From: Paracoccaceae bacterium | Lineage (GTDB): Bacteria > Pseudomonadota > Alphaproteobacteria > Rhodobacterales > Rhodobacteraceae | DNA length: 59,966 nt | Reading direction: 5' to 3' | NCBI GenBank assembly: GCA_024639125.1 | Contig: JAHEJA010000041.1 | Location: 6,888 to 66,853 of the forward strand | In this document: in pieces, positions 35,742 through 45,732 of the stretch | Layout of the letters: each line of letters starts with the position of its first letter | How positions within the stretch are numbered: the first letter of the stretch is position 1 | Notes under the pieces: model-generated | What the model saw: the letters and a program-made list of their open reading frames with translations, nothing else | Database searches by the model: none | What the model was told of the DNA's origin: nothing | Translations under genes and position numbers: made by a program

Positions 35742-36188
35742 ATGGCGGAAAATAAGGCAGAAGTAGCCGTAGGGGGTTTGGTGCTGGCAGCAGCGCTTGG
35801 ATTTGGCTTTTATGTCATGCAATCCACAGGCATGTCTGGGCCATCTGGCAGCTATCCTTTGCAAGCTTCGTTTCGATCCGCAGAAGGCATTTCCGTTGGA
35901 ACCGATATTCGCCTAGCTGGTGTCAAAGTCGGGACAATCACTGACATGGCACTTAACCCGGAAACGTTTCGTGCAGATGCGACGCTTTCAATCAAAGATG
36001 CCATTCAGATCCCCGATGACAGCGCAATTGCGATCACGTCCGAAGGCTTGCTTGGTGGTAACTTTGTCGAAGTCATCCCCGGCGCATCTTTTGACTTTTT
36101 GGCATCCGGCGATGAAATCGTAGACACCCAAGGGTCCGTTAGCTTGGTTTCATTGTTGATGAAATTCGTTTCAGGCAGCTCTGAATGA
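35742..36188 (+). CDS. mlaD: Phospholipid transport substrate-binding protein MlaD
   Basis: A 148-residue inner-membrane-anchored MCE-domain protein. One helix at about residues 7-25 is followed by the MCE domain (SYPLQASFRSAEGISVGTDIRLAGVKVG) and the TSEGLLGGNFVEVIPGA segment. It forms a hexameric lipid-binding ring of the Mla system that keeps outer-membrane lipid asymmetry. The other mla genes are not in the window. It overlaps the next gene by 4 bases. Confidence 0.9.
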   Translation: MAENKAEVAVGGLVLAAALGFGFYVMQSTGMSGPSGSYPLQASFRSAEGISVGTDIRLAGVKVGTITDMALNPETFRADATLSIKDAIQIPDDSAIAITSEGLLGGNFVEVIPGASFDFLASGDEIVDTQGSVSLVSLLMKFVSGSSE

Positions 36189-36574
36189 TTCCCAAATTTG
36201 TCATGGCCGCGGTGTTCAGTGCGTTTGCTTTGGTACCCTTGACTGCACATTCCCAAGTCGCCACAGGCCAAGCCGACGGTGCCATTTTGCGCGGTCTGGA
36301 CAAGGTAAGCGGCGTGGTGAATGACATAACGCTGCCCATTGGCACCCAAGTCAAATTAGGCTTCTTAACCGTCAAGCTTTCCGAATGTCGTTATCCCCAA
36401 AATAACCCTTCAGGTGACGCATTTGCGCATTTGACCATTGTCCAAGATGGCCACAGCGCGCCCAGTTTCGATGGGTGGATGACAGCATCCTCACCGGCGT
36501 TAAATCCGTTGGATCATTCACGCTATGATGTCTGGGTCTTGCGTTGCGCAATCGCGGCAACATCTTCTGAATAA
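36185..36574 (+). CDS. DUF2155 periplasmic protein
   Basis: A 129-residue protein with a signal peptide (MIPKFVMAAVFSAFALVPL, cut near AHSQ). The domain (GVVNDITLPIGTQVKLGFLTVKLSECRYP ... YDVWVLRC, split here) has conserved cysteines that may pair. It is translationally coupled to mlaD. The last 52 bases overlap the convergent aat gene. Function unknown; the context suggests the cell envelope. Confidence 0.83.
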   Translation: MIPKFVMAAVFSAFALVPLTAHSQVATGQADGAILRGLDKVSGVVNDITLPIGTQVKLGFLTVKLSECRYPQNNPSGDAFAHLTIVQDGHSAPSFDGWMTASSPALNPLDHSRYDVWVLRCAIAATSSE

Positions 36575-37164
36575 GTTGGATCCAAAAAATTTGCATCATG
36601 GTGTAATGCATGGGCAAGCAATCGGTGATAATGGCTTCTTGGAATTTCCAATCCTCCCAAAGATGCCAGATGCGGTGTGATGAATTGCGTATCAAATAGC
36701 ATGAACCCTGTTGATCGCAAGCGGTGCACCAAATAGGCCAAGGCAATTTTTGACGCATTCCGTTCACGCGAAAACATGCTTTCCCCGAAAAAAGCCGCGC
36801 CAGAGACCACACCATAGACACCGCCAATCAAACGGTCCTCTTGCCAAATTTCCAAAGAATGCGCATGGCCCTGATCGTGTAATTGGCAATATAGATCAAA
36901 GATTTCCTGATTGATCCATGTTTCATCGCGATCGGCACAGCCTTCTAGGACTGCTGAAAATTCGGTATTAATACGTACTGTGTAATTTTGCTTTTTGATT
37001 TTTTGGGCCAAGCTGCGCGACACGTGGAACCCATTCAAAGGAAGGATCCCGCGCAGTTTAGGATCGACCCAAAACAATTCGGGATCATCACGTGCTTCGG
37101 CCATGGGAAACACGCCTGCTTGATAGGCTTGGAGCAGTAATTGAGATGTTAGTCCACTGGGCAT
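36523..37164 (-). CDS. aat: Leucyl/phenylalanyl-tRNA--protein transferase
   Basis: A 213-residue N-degron enzyme that adds Leu or Phe to proteins with N-terminal Arg or Lys, marking them for ClpAP. Family motifs: LLLQAYQAGVFPMAEARDD, FWVDPKLRGILPL, FHVSRSLAQKI, GGVYGVVSGAAFFGESMFS and LASLGGLEIPRSHYH. I start at the ATG at 37164; a TTG at 37215 would add 17 residues. The 3' end overlaps the convergent DUF2155 gene by 52 bases. That part encodes only the non-conserved C-terminal tail. Confidence 0.92.
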   Translation of the reverse strand: MPSGLTSQLLLQAYQAGVFPMAEARDDPELFWVDPKLRGILPLNGFHVSRSLAQKIKKQNYTVRINTEFSAVLEGCADRDETWINQEIFDLYCQLHDQGHAHSLEIWQEDRLIGGVYGVVSGAAFFGESMFSRERNASKIALAYLVHRLRSTGFMLFDTQFITPHLASLGGLEIPRSHYHRLLAHALHHDANFLDPTYSEDVAAIAQRKTQTS

Positions 37165-37271
37165 AAGCGTCTGAAGAATGGTCTGAATAGACCTAATTGG
37201 TGACAGATCAGCCAAGAGAAGACAAGGTGGGGCGCTGCAAAAATGTAGGGCGCCACAGGGGCGCCCAAAGC

Positions 37272-38618
37272 TTAGTTAAATTTGTGTTCCAGCCAATGTT
37301 CCAACCAGTGAATGTTGTACTGACCTGAATGGATGTCTTCTTCTTGAAGAAGCGCGTGGAACAGGGGCACAGTCGTGTCCACCCCATCCACGATCAATTC
37401 CCCCAAAGCACGGTGCAACCGTGCAAGGGCTTCTGTACGATCACGCCCATGAACGATCAATTTACCAATCAAACTGTCGTAATAGGGGGGGATAGTATAT
37501 CCGTCATAAAGGGCGCTATCCATGCGAACACCCAATCCACCTGGCGCGTGGTACTGTGTGATTTTACCTGGGCATGGGCTAAAATTAGGAAGCTTTTCGG
37601 CATTGATGCGAACTTCGATAGCGTGACCGTTGATGACCAAATCATCTTGGGTAAAGGACATGTCCAAACCTGCGGCAACGCGGATTTGTTCACGCACCAG
37701 ATCAACGCCAAAGATACCCTCGGTGACGGGGTGTTCGACCTGAAGACGGGTGTTCATTTCGATGAAATAGAATTCGCCGTTCTCATAAAGAAATTCGATG
37801 GTACCGGCGCCAATATAGTTGATTTTGGCAACAGCATCCGCACAGGTTGCACCAATCCGCGCACGTTCCGCTTCGGAAATGCTGGGTCCGGGGGCTTCTT
37901 CGAATACTTTTTGGTGACGACGCTGAAGCGAGCAATCCCGCTCTGCAAGATGAACGGCTTTGCCTTTGCCATCGCCAAAGACTTGGATTTCGATGTGGCG
38001 CGGCGTGGTTAGATATTTCTCAATATAGACTTCGTCGTTCCCAAAGGCTGCTTTGCCTTCGGAACGCGCGGTCATAAACGCATGTTCCATTTCACTTGCG
38101 TTTTTCGCAACCTTCATGCCACGACCACCGCCACCGGCAGTTGCTTTGATGATGACTGGATACCCGATTTCGTCGCCGATACGCTTGGCATCGTCAAGTG
38201 TTGGCACGCCACCATCGGACCCCGGAACACAAGGAACGCCAAGGGCTTTCATCGTGTCTTTTGCCGTGATTTTATCGCCCATGATGCGGATATGTTCTGC
38301 TGTTGGACCGATAAAGGTGATGCCGTGATCCTCAAGCGCCTGCACAAAGCGGGCGTTTTCGGACAAAAAGCCATAGCCCGGGTGGATCGCCTGAGCGCCA
38401 GTGATTTCACAGGCTGCGATGATCGCTGGGATAGAAAGATAGCTGTTCGTGCTAGATGGCGGGCCAATACAGACCGATTCATCGGCCATACGCACGTGCA
38501 TCGCGTCACTGTCAGCAGTTGAATGAACCGCAACCGATTTGATGCCCATCTCACGACAGGCACGGATCACGCGAAGCGCAATTTCACCTCGGTTTGCGAT
38601 AAGGATTTTGTCAAACAT
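37272..38618 (-). CDS. accC: Acetyl-CoA carboxylase, biotin carboxylase subunit
   Basis: A 448-residue enzyme that carboxylates biotin on AccB using ATP and bicarbonate. It begins [25 protein letters not shown]. The ATP-grasp glycine loop is [12 protein letters not shown] and the catalytic region is [14 protein letters not shown]. It follows accB after 9 bases in one transcript; together they start fatty-acid synthesis. Length fits bacterial AccC rather than the longer propionyl-CoA carboxylases. Confidence 0.96.
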   Translation of the reverse strand: MFDKILIANRGEIALRVIRACREMGIKSVAVHSTADSDAMHVRMADESVCIGPPSSTNSYLSIPAIIAACEITGAQAIHPGYGFLSENARFVQALEDHGITFIGPTAEHIRIMGDKITAKDTMKALGVPCVPGSDGGVPTLDDAKRIGDEIGYPVIIKATAGGGGRGMKVAKNASEMEHAFMTARSEGKAAFGNDEVYIEKYLTTPRHIEIQVFGDGKGKAVHLAERDCSLQRRHQKVFEEAPGPSISEAERARIGATCADAVAKINYIGAGTIEFLYENGEFYFIEMNTRLQVEHPVTEGIFGVDLVREQIRVAAGLDMSFTQDDLVINGHAIEVRINAEKLPNFSPCPGKITQYHAPGGLGVRMDSALYDGYTIPPYYDSLIGKLIVHGRDRTEALARLHRALGELIVDGVDTTVPLFHALLQEEDIHSGQYNIHWLEHWLEHKFN

Positions 38619-38627
38619 GCGCTTGCC

Positions 38628-39110
38628 TTATTCGATAATAACCAAAGGAGTGCCAAATTCTACGGCTGCACCATCTTCGACCAAAATGCGTTTGATTGTG
38701 CCTGATTTTGGCGCGGGAATGTGGTTCATTGTTTTCATCGCTTCAACGATCAACAATGTATCGCCTTCGCTGACTGTTGCACCCACTGAAATAAACGCCG
38801 GCGCGCCCGGTTCCGCCTGCATATAGACAGTTCCAACCATAGGCGAAGGAACCGCACCCGGATGAGACGATGGATCGCTTTGAACGGCGGCAGGGGCCGC
38901 GGCTGCGGGGGCTGAGGCTGCGATTGGGGCTGCTGCCACAGGAGCCGCAATTTGGGTCACAACGTTAGAAACGCGGCTTACGCGCACGCTTAGGCTATCG
39001 TCTTCGCCAAATTCACGTGTAACTTCTAACTCTGTCAATTCATTCTGCTTTAAAAGCTCTGCCAAAGCCTGAATAAAGGCTACGTCTTCATCGCGAGTTT
39101 TTTTTGTCAT
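38628..39110 (-). CDS. accB: Biotin carboxyl carrier protein of acetyl-CoA carboxylase
   Basis: A 160-residue carrier. The N-terminal dimerisation part is followed by an alanine/proline-rich flexible linker (about residues 58-85) and the C-terminal biotinyl domain with the biotinylation site EAMKTMNHI. The ATG at 39110 is preferred over that at 39122 because GAGG lies at best distance from it. First gene of accBC. Confidence 0.95.
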   Translation of the reverse strand: MTKKTRDEDVAFIQALAELLKQNELTELEVTREFGEDDSLSVRVSRVSNVVTQIAAPVAAAPIAASAPAAAAPAAVQSDPSSHPGAVPSPMVGTVYMQAEPGAPAFISVGATVSEGDTLLIVEAMKTMNHIPAPKSGTIKRILVEDGAAVEFGTPLVIIE

Positions 39111-39250
39111 TTTGTTCCTCAAGCGTCCTGTTTAACTGTTCAAGCGTCATTATGGTTGGCGCATGTATATTTCATTGGCGCACCACTGAAAAGCGGTATT
39201 GCCTGCCATTTAATGGAGAAATTCGCAAATTGCACACGATAATTTTGGGA

Positions 39251-39295
39251 ATTTTACAAAATCAAAGTCAGTTTTGAATTTGAGAGTTGTAAAAT
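39251..39295. promoter_or_regulatory. Inverted repeat between accB and the acyl-CoA ligase gene
   Basis: ATTTTACAA (39251-39259) and its exact reverse complement TTGTAAAAT (39287-39295) are separated by 27 bases. The half-site is almost the same as that of the TTGTAAAT palindromes at 48292-48384. This 265-base divergent gap otherwise holds nothing that I can assign. Confidence 0.4.
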
Positions 39296-39375
39296 ATGAC
39301 GTTACGACATCTTTGATTTGGCGCTTGTTTTGGACCCTTTGACTATATTTGATGCCCCTATCAAAGGAGACCGGA

Positions 39376-40887
39376 ATGAACATTGCCTTATATCTTGAAC
39401 GCATTGCACAGCTCTATCCAAACCGCGCGGCGTTGTTTTTGGGCACGGACCCGATTGCGGATTATGCCCAGTTTGACGGGGACGCACGTAGGGTTGCAGC
39501 TTGGCTAAGGGATCAAGGGATCCAGTCGGGTGATCGGGTTGCTTTGTTTATGAAAAACGATCCTGATTACTTGGTGCTTGAATATGCGATCTGGTATTTG
39601 GGGGCTGTGATTGTGCCAATCAATGCCAAGCTTCATAGCAAAGAAGCGGCTTGGATCGTCGAACATTCAGGGGCCAAACTGACATTTGTGTCCGCAGTAT
39701 TGGCCAAGGATTTAGACGCCGTAACAGGCGATAGTGCCGCGCGGCGCGTGGTGGTCGATGGTGTCGGGTTTGCGGGGGCAATCCCTGCGGAACCCATGGA
39801 TATTGTTGCGCGATCTGGCGATGATTTGGCGTGGTTGTTTTATACATCTGGCACAACAGGTCGCCCCAAAGGTGTGATGATTACACATCGCATGTTGCGC
39901 ACGATGGCCCTGTGTTATGTCACGGATGCCGATCATGTGACGGAGCAGGATGCGGCACTTTATGCAGCGCCTCTGTCGCATGGGGCAGGGATTTACAACA
40001 TCATGCATGTGATGGTTGGGGCGCGGCATGTTTTTCCGAAATCAGGTGGCTTTCACGAAGCCGAGATATTCGAATTGGCATCGCATCATGGATCTGTGCA
40101 TATGTTTGCGGCTCCGACAATGGTCAAGCGGATGACGGATGTCGCCAAAGCCACGGGCACAACGGGCCAAGGGTTGCGCACGATCGTTTATGCGGGTGGG
40201 CCGATGTATATGGCCGATATTCTAGAGGCCGTGACCCATTTCGGTGATATCTTTGTTCAGATATATGGCCAAGGGGAATGTCCAATGGGCATCACCGCAT
40301 TGTCGCGTCATGATGTGTCTGATCGTTCTCATCCAAGGTGGAAAGAACGGCTACAATCCGTAGGGCGGGCGCAATCAGCTGTCGAAGTTCGGATCGGCGA
40401 TGCCAAAGGCGCGCCCCTAGAGTGTGGTGAAATTGGCGAAATCATGGTGCGCGGCGATACGGTCATGCCAGGATATTGGACCGACCCCGAGGCAAGCGCC
40501 AAGACCTTGGTTAATGGATGGTTGATGACCGGGGATATGGGGGCGATGGATCAAGACGGCTATGTCACGATGCATGACCGTTCCAAGGATATGATCATTT
40601 CCGGCGGCTCCAATATCTATCCACGGGAGGTCGAGGAAATATTGCTGCTTCATCCTTCAATTGACGAAGTGTCCGTGGTCGGGCGTCCACATCCCGAATG
40701 GGGTGAAATTGTAGTGGCCTGTGTGGTTTTGGTTCCCGGCGCGATCCTTGATGTTCAAACGCTTGATGCACATTGTTTGGATCATATTGCCCGCTTTAAA
40801 CGTCCAAAAGACTATGTCGCAGTCGATGCTTTGCCAAAAAATAACTACGGCAAAGTCTTAAAAACGGAATTGCGTAAACTGGTATAA
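39376..40887 (+). CDS. Acyl-CoA ligase (AMP-binding family)
   Basis: A 503-residue adenylate-forming enzyme. The ATP loop is FYTSGTTGRPKGVMITH, the adenylate-binding region is VQIYGQGECPMG, the hinge aspartate lies in MTGDMGAMDQDGYVTM, and the catalytic lysine in KNNYGKVLK. It activates a carboxylic acid to its CoA thioester. Substrate could be a medium/long-chain fatty acid or an aromatic or other acid. AAAGGAGA 7 bases before the ATG at 39376 sets the start. It shares a bidirectional terminator with the convergent acs. Confidence 0.85.
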   Translation: MNIALYLERIAQLYPNRAALFLGTDPIADYAQFDGDARRVAAWLRDQGIQSGDRVALFMKNDPDYLVLEYAIWYLGAVIVPINAKLHSKEAAWIVEHSGAKLTFVSAVLAKDLDAVTGDSAARRVVVDGVGFAGAIPAEPMDIVARSGDDLAWLFYTSGTTGRPKGVMITHRMLRTMALCYVTDADHVTEQDAALYAAPLSHGAGIYNIMHVMVGARHVFPKSGGFHEAEIFELASHHGSVHMFAAPTMVKRMTDVAKATGTTGQGLRTIVYAGGPMYMADILEAVTHFGDIFVQIYGQGECPMGITALSRHDVSDRSHPRWKERLQSVGRAQSAVEVRIGDAKGAPLECGEIGEIMVRGDTVMPGYWTDPEASAKTLVNGWLMTGDMGAMDQDGYVTMHDRSKDMIISGGSNIYPREVEEILLLHPSIDEVSVVGRPHPEWGEIVVACVVLVPGAILDVQTLDAHCLDHIARFKRPKDYVAVDALPKNNYGKVLKTELRKLV

Positions 40888-40964
40888 CCGTTCTGTGCTT
40901 AATCGACGGATGTGGAGGGGGCGGGGTTATGATGCGTGATAAGACCGCAGCATATGCAGAAAGA

Positions 40965-40991
40965 AAAAGCCGGGGAATGGCCCCGGCTTTT
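40965..40991. terminator. Bidirectional terminator between the acyl-CoA ligase and acs
   Basis: Perfect 11-bp stem AAAAGCCGGGG / CCCCGGCTTTT with a 5-base loop; U tracts in both directions serve the two convergent genes. Confidence 0.93.
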
Positions 40992-40996
40992 GAAAT

Positions 40997-42937
40997 TTAC
41001 GTATTCATACGATTTTCGATGAGATCATCAACAACGCTTGGATCCGCAAGCGTTGAGGTATCGCCCAACGCCCCATAATCATTTTCTGCAATTTTGCGCA
41101 GAATGCGACGCATGATTTTACCAGAGCGGGTTTTTGGCAAGCCAGGCGCCCATTGGATCAAATCAGGGGACGCGATTGGTCCGATTTCCTTGCGTACCCA
41201 GTTGCGCAATTCTAGGCGCAACTCTTCGCTTGGGTCTTCGCCAGACATCAATGTGACATAGCAATAAATGCCCTGACCCTTGATGTTATGAGGATAGCCA
41301 ACAACCGCCGCTTCTGACACTTTGGGGTGTGCAACAAGCGCGCTTTCGACTTCGGCTGTGCCCATACGGTGACCCGATACGTTAATCACGTCATCGACAC
41401 GACCGGTGATCCAATAATAGCCATCGGCATCACGGCGGCAGCCGTCGCCCGTGAAATAGTAGCCTTTGTAATCGGCGAAATAGGTTTTCACGAAACGTTC
41501 GTGATCGCCATAAACTGTGCGCATCTGGCCCGGCCAGCTGTCTTTCATGCACAAAACGCCTTCGGCTGCGGTTTCTGTGATTTCTTGGCCTGTCGTCGGT
41601 TCAAGCAAGACCGGTTCAATGCCAAAGAACGGCGTTGTAGCCGATCCGGGCTTTGTCGGTGTTGCACCAGGAAGAGGTGTCAACAAATGACCACCAGTTT
41701 CTGTTTGCCACCACGTGTCGACAATAGGGCAGGTGCCTTTGCCGACAACATCATTATACCAATGCCATGCTTCTGGGTTAATGGGTTCGCCCACTGTGCC
41801 GAGGACTTTCAAAGAAGACAGATCGCATTTTTCAACGAATTCTTTGCCTTTGCCCATCAATGCGCGGATTGCTGTTGGGGCCGTATAGAATTGGTTCACT
41901 TTGTGTTTTTCGCACACTTGCCAGAAGCGCGACGCGTCAGGATACGTTGGCACCCCTTCGAACATCACTGTGGTCGCGCCATTGGCCAGTGGGCCATACA
42001 CGATATAGCTATGCCCCGTGACCCAACCAACGTCTGCGGTACACCAATAGATGTCGCCATCATGGTAATCGAATACCAATTCGTGCGTCATGGATGCCCA
42101 AACAAGATAGCCACCAGTTGTATGAACAACACCCTTTGGTGCGCCAGTGGATCCGGATGTGTAAAGAATAAACAGCGGATCTTCTGCGTTCATGGGTTCT
42201 GGTGCGCATTTGGCAGAGGCATCCGCCATTGCAGCCGTGTAAGAATGATCACGGCCCGCTTTTAATCCGACATCGCCACCTGTGCGTTCCACAACCAATG
42301 TTTGAACGTCACCACAAATGTCCAACGCTTTGTCGACATTCGTTTTCAAAGGGGTGTTTTTGCCGCCACGCGGTGCTTCGTCTGCTGTTACAATAAGCGA
42401 CGCTTTGCAGCCATCAACACGGGCTGCCAATGCTTCGGGTGAGAAACCGGCGAATACAATCGAATGGATTGCACCAATGCGGGCACAGGCAAGCATCGCG
42501 TAAGCGGCTTCTGGGATCATGGGCAAATAAAGCACAACACGATCGCCTTTTTTGACGCCCATGTTTTTGTAAACATTCGCTAATTTGTTAACGTTTTCCG
42601 CAAGCTCGTTATAGCTGATGTGTTTGGAAACGTTTGGATCGTCGCTTTCCCAAATGATTGCTGTTTGATCACCGCGTGTCGCAAGGTGGCGATCAATACA
42701 ATTGGCGGCAACGTTCAATTCACCGTCTTCGTACCACTTGATGGATACATCAGGATAGGCGTAGTTTACATTTTTGACTTTGGTGAATGGCGTCATCCAG
42801 TCAAGGCGCTTGCCATGCTCGGCCCAGAACGCATCTGGATCGGATCTGGACGCGGCGTACATAGCATCATATTTTTCTTTGTTAATATGCGCATTCGCTA
42901 TGAAATCAGCACTGGGTGGATAAGTTTGGTCGGTCAT
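40997..42937 (-). CDS. acs: Acetyl-CoA synthetase
   Basis: A 646-residue enzyme that converts acetate, ATP and CoA to acetyl-CoA. Motifs: [18 protein letters not shown], the active-site region [18 protein letters not shown], the hinge [18 protein letters not shown] and the acetylatable catalytic lysine in [11 protein letters not shown]. Length fits AcsA. It is last in the minus-strand unit livK-H-M-G-F-acs, 87 bases after the second ATPase gene, a gap that holds a 12-bp hairpin. The linkage with an ABC transporter instead of ActP is notable. Confidence 0.95.
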   Translation of the reverse strand: MTDQTYPPSADFIANAHINKEKYDAMYAASRSDPDAFWAEHGKRLDWMTPFTKVKNVNYAYPDVSIKWYEDGELNVAANCIDRHLATRGDQTAIIWESDDPNVSKHISYNELAENVNKLANVYKNMGVKKGDRVVLYLPMIPEAAYAMLACARIGAIHSIVFAGFSPEALAARVDGCKASLIVTADEAPRGGKNTPLKTNVDKALDICGDVQTLVVERTGGDVGLKAGRDHSYTAAMADASAKCAPEPMNAEDPLFILYTSGSTGAPKGVVHTTGGYLVWASMTHELVFDYHDGDIYWCTADVGWVTGHSYIVYGPLANGATTVMFEGVPTYPDASRFWQVCEKHKVNQFYTAPTAIRALMGKGKEFVEKCDLSSLKVLGTVGEPINPEAWHWYNDVVGKGTCPIVDTWWQTETGGHLLTPLPGATPTKPGSATTPFFGIEPVLLEPTTGQEITETAAEGVLCMKDSWPGQMRTVYGDHERFVKTYFADYKGYYFTGDGCRRDADGYYWITGRVDDVINVSGHRMGTAEVESALVAHPKVSEAAVVGYPHNIKGQGIYCYVTLMSGEDPSEELRLELRNWVRKEIGPIASPDLIQWAPGLPKTRSGKIMRRILRKIAENDYGALGDTSTLADPSVVDDLIENRMNT

Positions 42938-42976
42938 AATACCCCCATTAAATTCAAACTATTTGGGTTTTAGCAC

Positions 42977-43012
42977 CTTGTCCCTTGGGAAACTATTCGA
43001 CCAAGGGGCAAG
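42977..43012 (-). promoter_or_regulatory. Intercistronic hairpin between livF-like gene and acs
   Basis: Twelve-bp stem CTTGTCCCTTGG / CCAAGGGGCAAG (one G-U pair) with a 12-base loop and no U tract. It probably tunes or stabilises segments of the transporter-acs message. Confidence 0.55.
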
Positions 43013-43024
43013 GCAAGCGCCACA

Positions 43025-43780
43025 TCAGATGGCGAGATATTCGGCACGCAATTCCGCGTTATCAAGAACTTCTTTTGCGGTGCCATCAAAGACGACGGAC
43101 CCAGTATCCAAAATCACTGCGCGATCTGCGAGTTTGAGTGCGCGAACAGCGTTTTGTTCAACGATGATTGTGGTGATACCTTGCTCTTTGATGATGCGCA
43201 GCGTTTTTTCAATTTCGTCAACGATCACAGGGGCAAGGCCTTCGTAGGGTTCATCAAGCAACAATACTTTGATGTCTCTTGCCAAGGCACGCGCAATCGC
43301 AAGCATTTGTTGTTCGCCACCGGACAAAGTCACGCCTTCTTGTTTGCGGCGTTCACCAAGACGTGGGAACAATTCATAAATACGTTCCAATGACCAACCT
43401 ACAGGTTCCACAATCTGGGCCAGTTGAAGATTTTCTTCTACTGTCAATCCAGCGATAATGCGGCGATCCTCTGGTACCAAGGCGATACCTTGCACAGCGG
43501 CTTCATAGCTTGACATCTTATGAAGTGGTTTGTGATCGAGCCAAATTTCACCACGCTGCACAGCAGGGCTATCCAATCGAGCAATCGAGCGCAGTGTCGA
43601 TGTTTTGCCCGCACCATTTCGTCCCAAAAGCGCCAAAATCTCGCCTTCGTGAACGTTAAATGAAACCCCTTGAACGATGTAACTTTCACCGTAATAGGAA
43701 TGGATATCCCACACCGACAAATACGCCGGTGCTGTTGTTGCATGGTTCGCATTTTTGGAAAAATCGTTTGAATGTGTCAT
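43025..43780 (-). CDS. Branched-chain-type ABC transporter ATPase, LivF-like
   Basis: A 251-residue ATPase. Walker A is LLGRNGAGKTST, signature LSGGEQQMLAIARAL, Walker B VLLLDEPYEGLAP, typical of LivF/UrtE. It couples ATP hydrolysis to import with the LivG-like partner encoded 12 bases upstream. The cargo is probably not an amino acid, given the acs at the end of the operon, but the ATPase itself carries no information on that. Confidence 0.9.
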   Translation of the reverse strand: MTHSNDFSKNANHATTAPAYLSVWDIHSYYGESYIVQGVSFNVHEGEILALLGRNGAGKTSTLRSIARLDSPAVQRGEIWLDHKPLHKMSSYEAAVQGIALVPEDRRIIAGLTVEENLQLAQIVEPVGWSLERIYELFPRLGERRKQEGVTLSGGEQQMLAIARALARDIKVLLLDEPYEGLAPVIVDEIEKTLRIIKEQGITTIIVEQNAVRALKLADRAVILDTGSVVFDGTAKEVLDNAELRAEYLAI

Positions 43781-43792
43781 GGTCTTTTCCTC

Positions 43793-44548
43793 TTAATGCG
43801 CTTCGCCAAGATAGGCTTCTTTGACCTTTGGATGGCCTTTGATCTTTTCAGGCGTATCCTCGACCAAGGGGGTCCCTTGTGCCAACACGGTAATGCGATC
43901 AGCTAGGCTGAACACAACATGCATATCGTGTTCAATAATCGCAATCGTGATGTCACGTTCGGCTTTGATCTGCTTGAGCAAGTCGATCGTGTTGTTTGTG
44001 TCGGCGCGCGCCATCCCAGCCGTCGGTTCATCCAAAAGCAAAAGGCGCGGTTCCTGGCTAAGGCACATCCCAATCTCAAGGCGGCGTTTATCACCCCGAG
44101 ACATGGCCGCTGCATGCATATGGCGCTTGTCGGCCATATTCATATCAACCAGCATTTCTTCGGCTTTTTCGACAATGTCCTTTTGGGACATGAACGATTT
44201 TATTGCCGCCAATTCAAACGCCCCGTCGCGCTTGGCAAAGATCGGGATCATCATATTTTCCATGACCGTCAAGTCACCAAAAATTTCAGGTGTTTGAAAC
44301 ACACGAGAGATGCCCATTTGGTTGATTTCATGTGCAGATCGACCCAAGACGGATTCACCTGCAAACATGACGCTACCGGTGTCTGGGATCAATTTACCGA
44401 TCAAACAGTTTAGCAATGTTGATTTGCCTGCACCATTTGGTCCGATAATCGCATGCACCGTATTTTCGTGAACACTTAGGTTCACATTCGACAAAGCTTG
44501 TAGGCCACCAAAACGTTTACCTACGTCTTTAATATCAAGAATACCCAT
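43793..44548 (-). CDS. Branched-chain-type ABC transporter ATPase, LivG-like
   Basis: A 251-residue ATPase. Walker A is IGPNGAGKSTLL and Walker B is LLLLDEPTAGMAR. The signature reads MSRGDKRRLEIG, in place of LSGGQ or the usual LivG LAYGDQRRLEI; the central glycine is kept. I use the ATG at 44548 (MGILDIKDVG), preceded by AAGGAG; the longer open frame reaches into livM. Operon partner of livF, livM and livH. Confidence 0.9.
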   Translation of the reverse strand: MGILDIKDVGKRFGGLQALSNVNLSVHENTVHAIIGPNGAGKSTLLNCLIGKLIPDTGSVMFAGESVLGRSAHEINQMGISRVFQTPEIFGDLTVMENMMIPIFAKRDGAFELAAIKSFMSQKDIVEKAEEMLVDMNMADKRHMHAAAMSRGDKRRLEIGMCLSQEPRLLLLDEPTAGMARADTNNTIDLLKQIKAERDITIAIIEHDMHVVFSLADRITVLAQGTPLVEDTPEKIKGHPKVKEAYLGEAH

Positions 44549-44559
44549 TTTCGTACTCC

Positions 44560-45729
44560 TTATTCTGCAGGTGGATTGTTTGAGGCTGATTTGCCTTTGA
44601 ATAGACGACCGATACGTTGGCCCCCTTCGATCAGACCGCCCGGAAGGAAGATAACAATCAGCATGAACATCAAGCCAAGTGTCATGTGCCAACCTTCGCC
44701 CACAAAGCGTGCAAAGAACCAGACGACTGCGCTTTCCAAGCCATCAGGCAAGAAGCTAAACCAGCTGTGCAACACGTTTTCGTTGATCTTGGAAAAAATG
44801 TTTTCCGCGTATTTGATAAATCCTGCACCCAAAATTGGGCCAAGCAATGTCCCAACACCACCAAGGATGGTCATCAGCACAACTTCACCAGAGGCAGTCC
44901 ACTGCATACGCTCTGCGCCGGCAAGTGGATCCATACAGGCCAACAAGCCACCCGCAAGACCTGCGTACATGCCAGAGATGACAAAGGCCGCAAGCGTGTA
45001 GGGACGTGTGGAAATACCAGTATAGTTCAGACGGGTTTGGTTCGCTTTGATCGCGCGTAGCATCAACCCGAATGGAGACCGGAAAATCCGGATCGCAAGG
45101 TAGAAGGATGCAAGCATGATAAGCGCAGACAAATAGTAGCCAATCGAGAAATCAAAGGTCCAGCCACCGATATTCAATTCGCTCGCTGCACGCATTTCAA
45201 ATCCAAAAAGATGCGTCACGTCTGGGCCATCGCCCTTTAGGTATTGAGGATCGTTGCTATAAACCTGAAGACCGGTTTCCCCGTTTGTAAGCGGTGTCAG
45301 AACCGAATAGGCCATGTTGTATGACATCTGCGCAAAGGCCAATGTCAAAATCGAAAAGTAAATCCCCGAACGACGGAGGGAAATATAGCCGATCACGACT
45401 GCGAACAATCCAGCTGTGATAACAGAAAGGATAAGCGCAGGCACAACATTGTAGCTGAGCAATTTGAACATCCAAACCGCAGAATAAGAGCCTATGCCCA
45501 AAAATGCGGCGTGTCCGAATGACAAATAGCCAGTTAGACCAAACAGGATGTTGAAACCAATGGCAAAGATGCCAAAGATAACAAAACGTTGCATAAGGTC
45601 AGGGTAACCTGCGTTAAACTGTGCAAGCGCACTTTCTGCTGGAAACGGGTTAAGTATGAACGGCGCGCACATCGTTAGGATGGCCACCACGATCAGAAGT
45701 CTTGAGTCTTGTTTTTCTAGTCCGAACAT
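44560..45729 (-). CDS. Branched-chain-type ABC transporter permease, LivM-like
   Basis: A 389-residue permease with about ten membrane helices. The cytoplasmic EAA-like loop is in [20 protein letters not shown], and the LivM hallmark [19 protein letters not shown] lies near residue 64. It pairs with the LivH-like permease encoded 3 bases upstream. Slightly longer than average LivM, with a periplasmic insertion around residues 145-180. Confidence 0.9.
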   Translation of the reverse strand: MFGLEKQDSRLLIVVAILTMCAPFILNPFPAESALAQFNAGYPDLMQRFVIFGIFAIGFNILFGLTGYLSFGHAAFLGIGSYSAVWMFKLLSYNVVPALILSVITAGLFAVVIGYISLRRSGIYFSILTLAFAQMSYNMAYSVLTPLTNGETGLQVYSNDPQYLKGDGPDVTHLFGFEMRAASELNIGGWTFDFSIGYYLSALIMLASFYLAIRIFRSPFGLMLRAIKANQTRLNYTGISTRPYTLAAFVISGMYAGLAGGLLACMDPLAGAERMQWTASGEVVLMTILGGVGTLLGPILGAGFIKYAENIFSKINENVLHSWFSFLPDGLESAVVWFFARFVGEGWHMTLGLMFMLIVIFLPGGLIEGGQRIGRLFKGKSASNNPPAE

Positions 45730-45732
45730 GGA

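Noticed and set aside
37329-38012. 227-residue open frame antisense to accC
   Set aside because: Composition and lack of any motif point to a shadow of accC.
41327-42265. 312-residue open frame on the plus strand inside acs
   Set aside because: It is the antisense shadow of a highly conserved gene; composition is rich in Cys, His and Phe and there is no ribosome site or recognisable motif.
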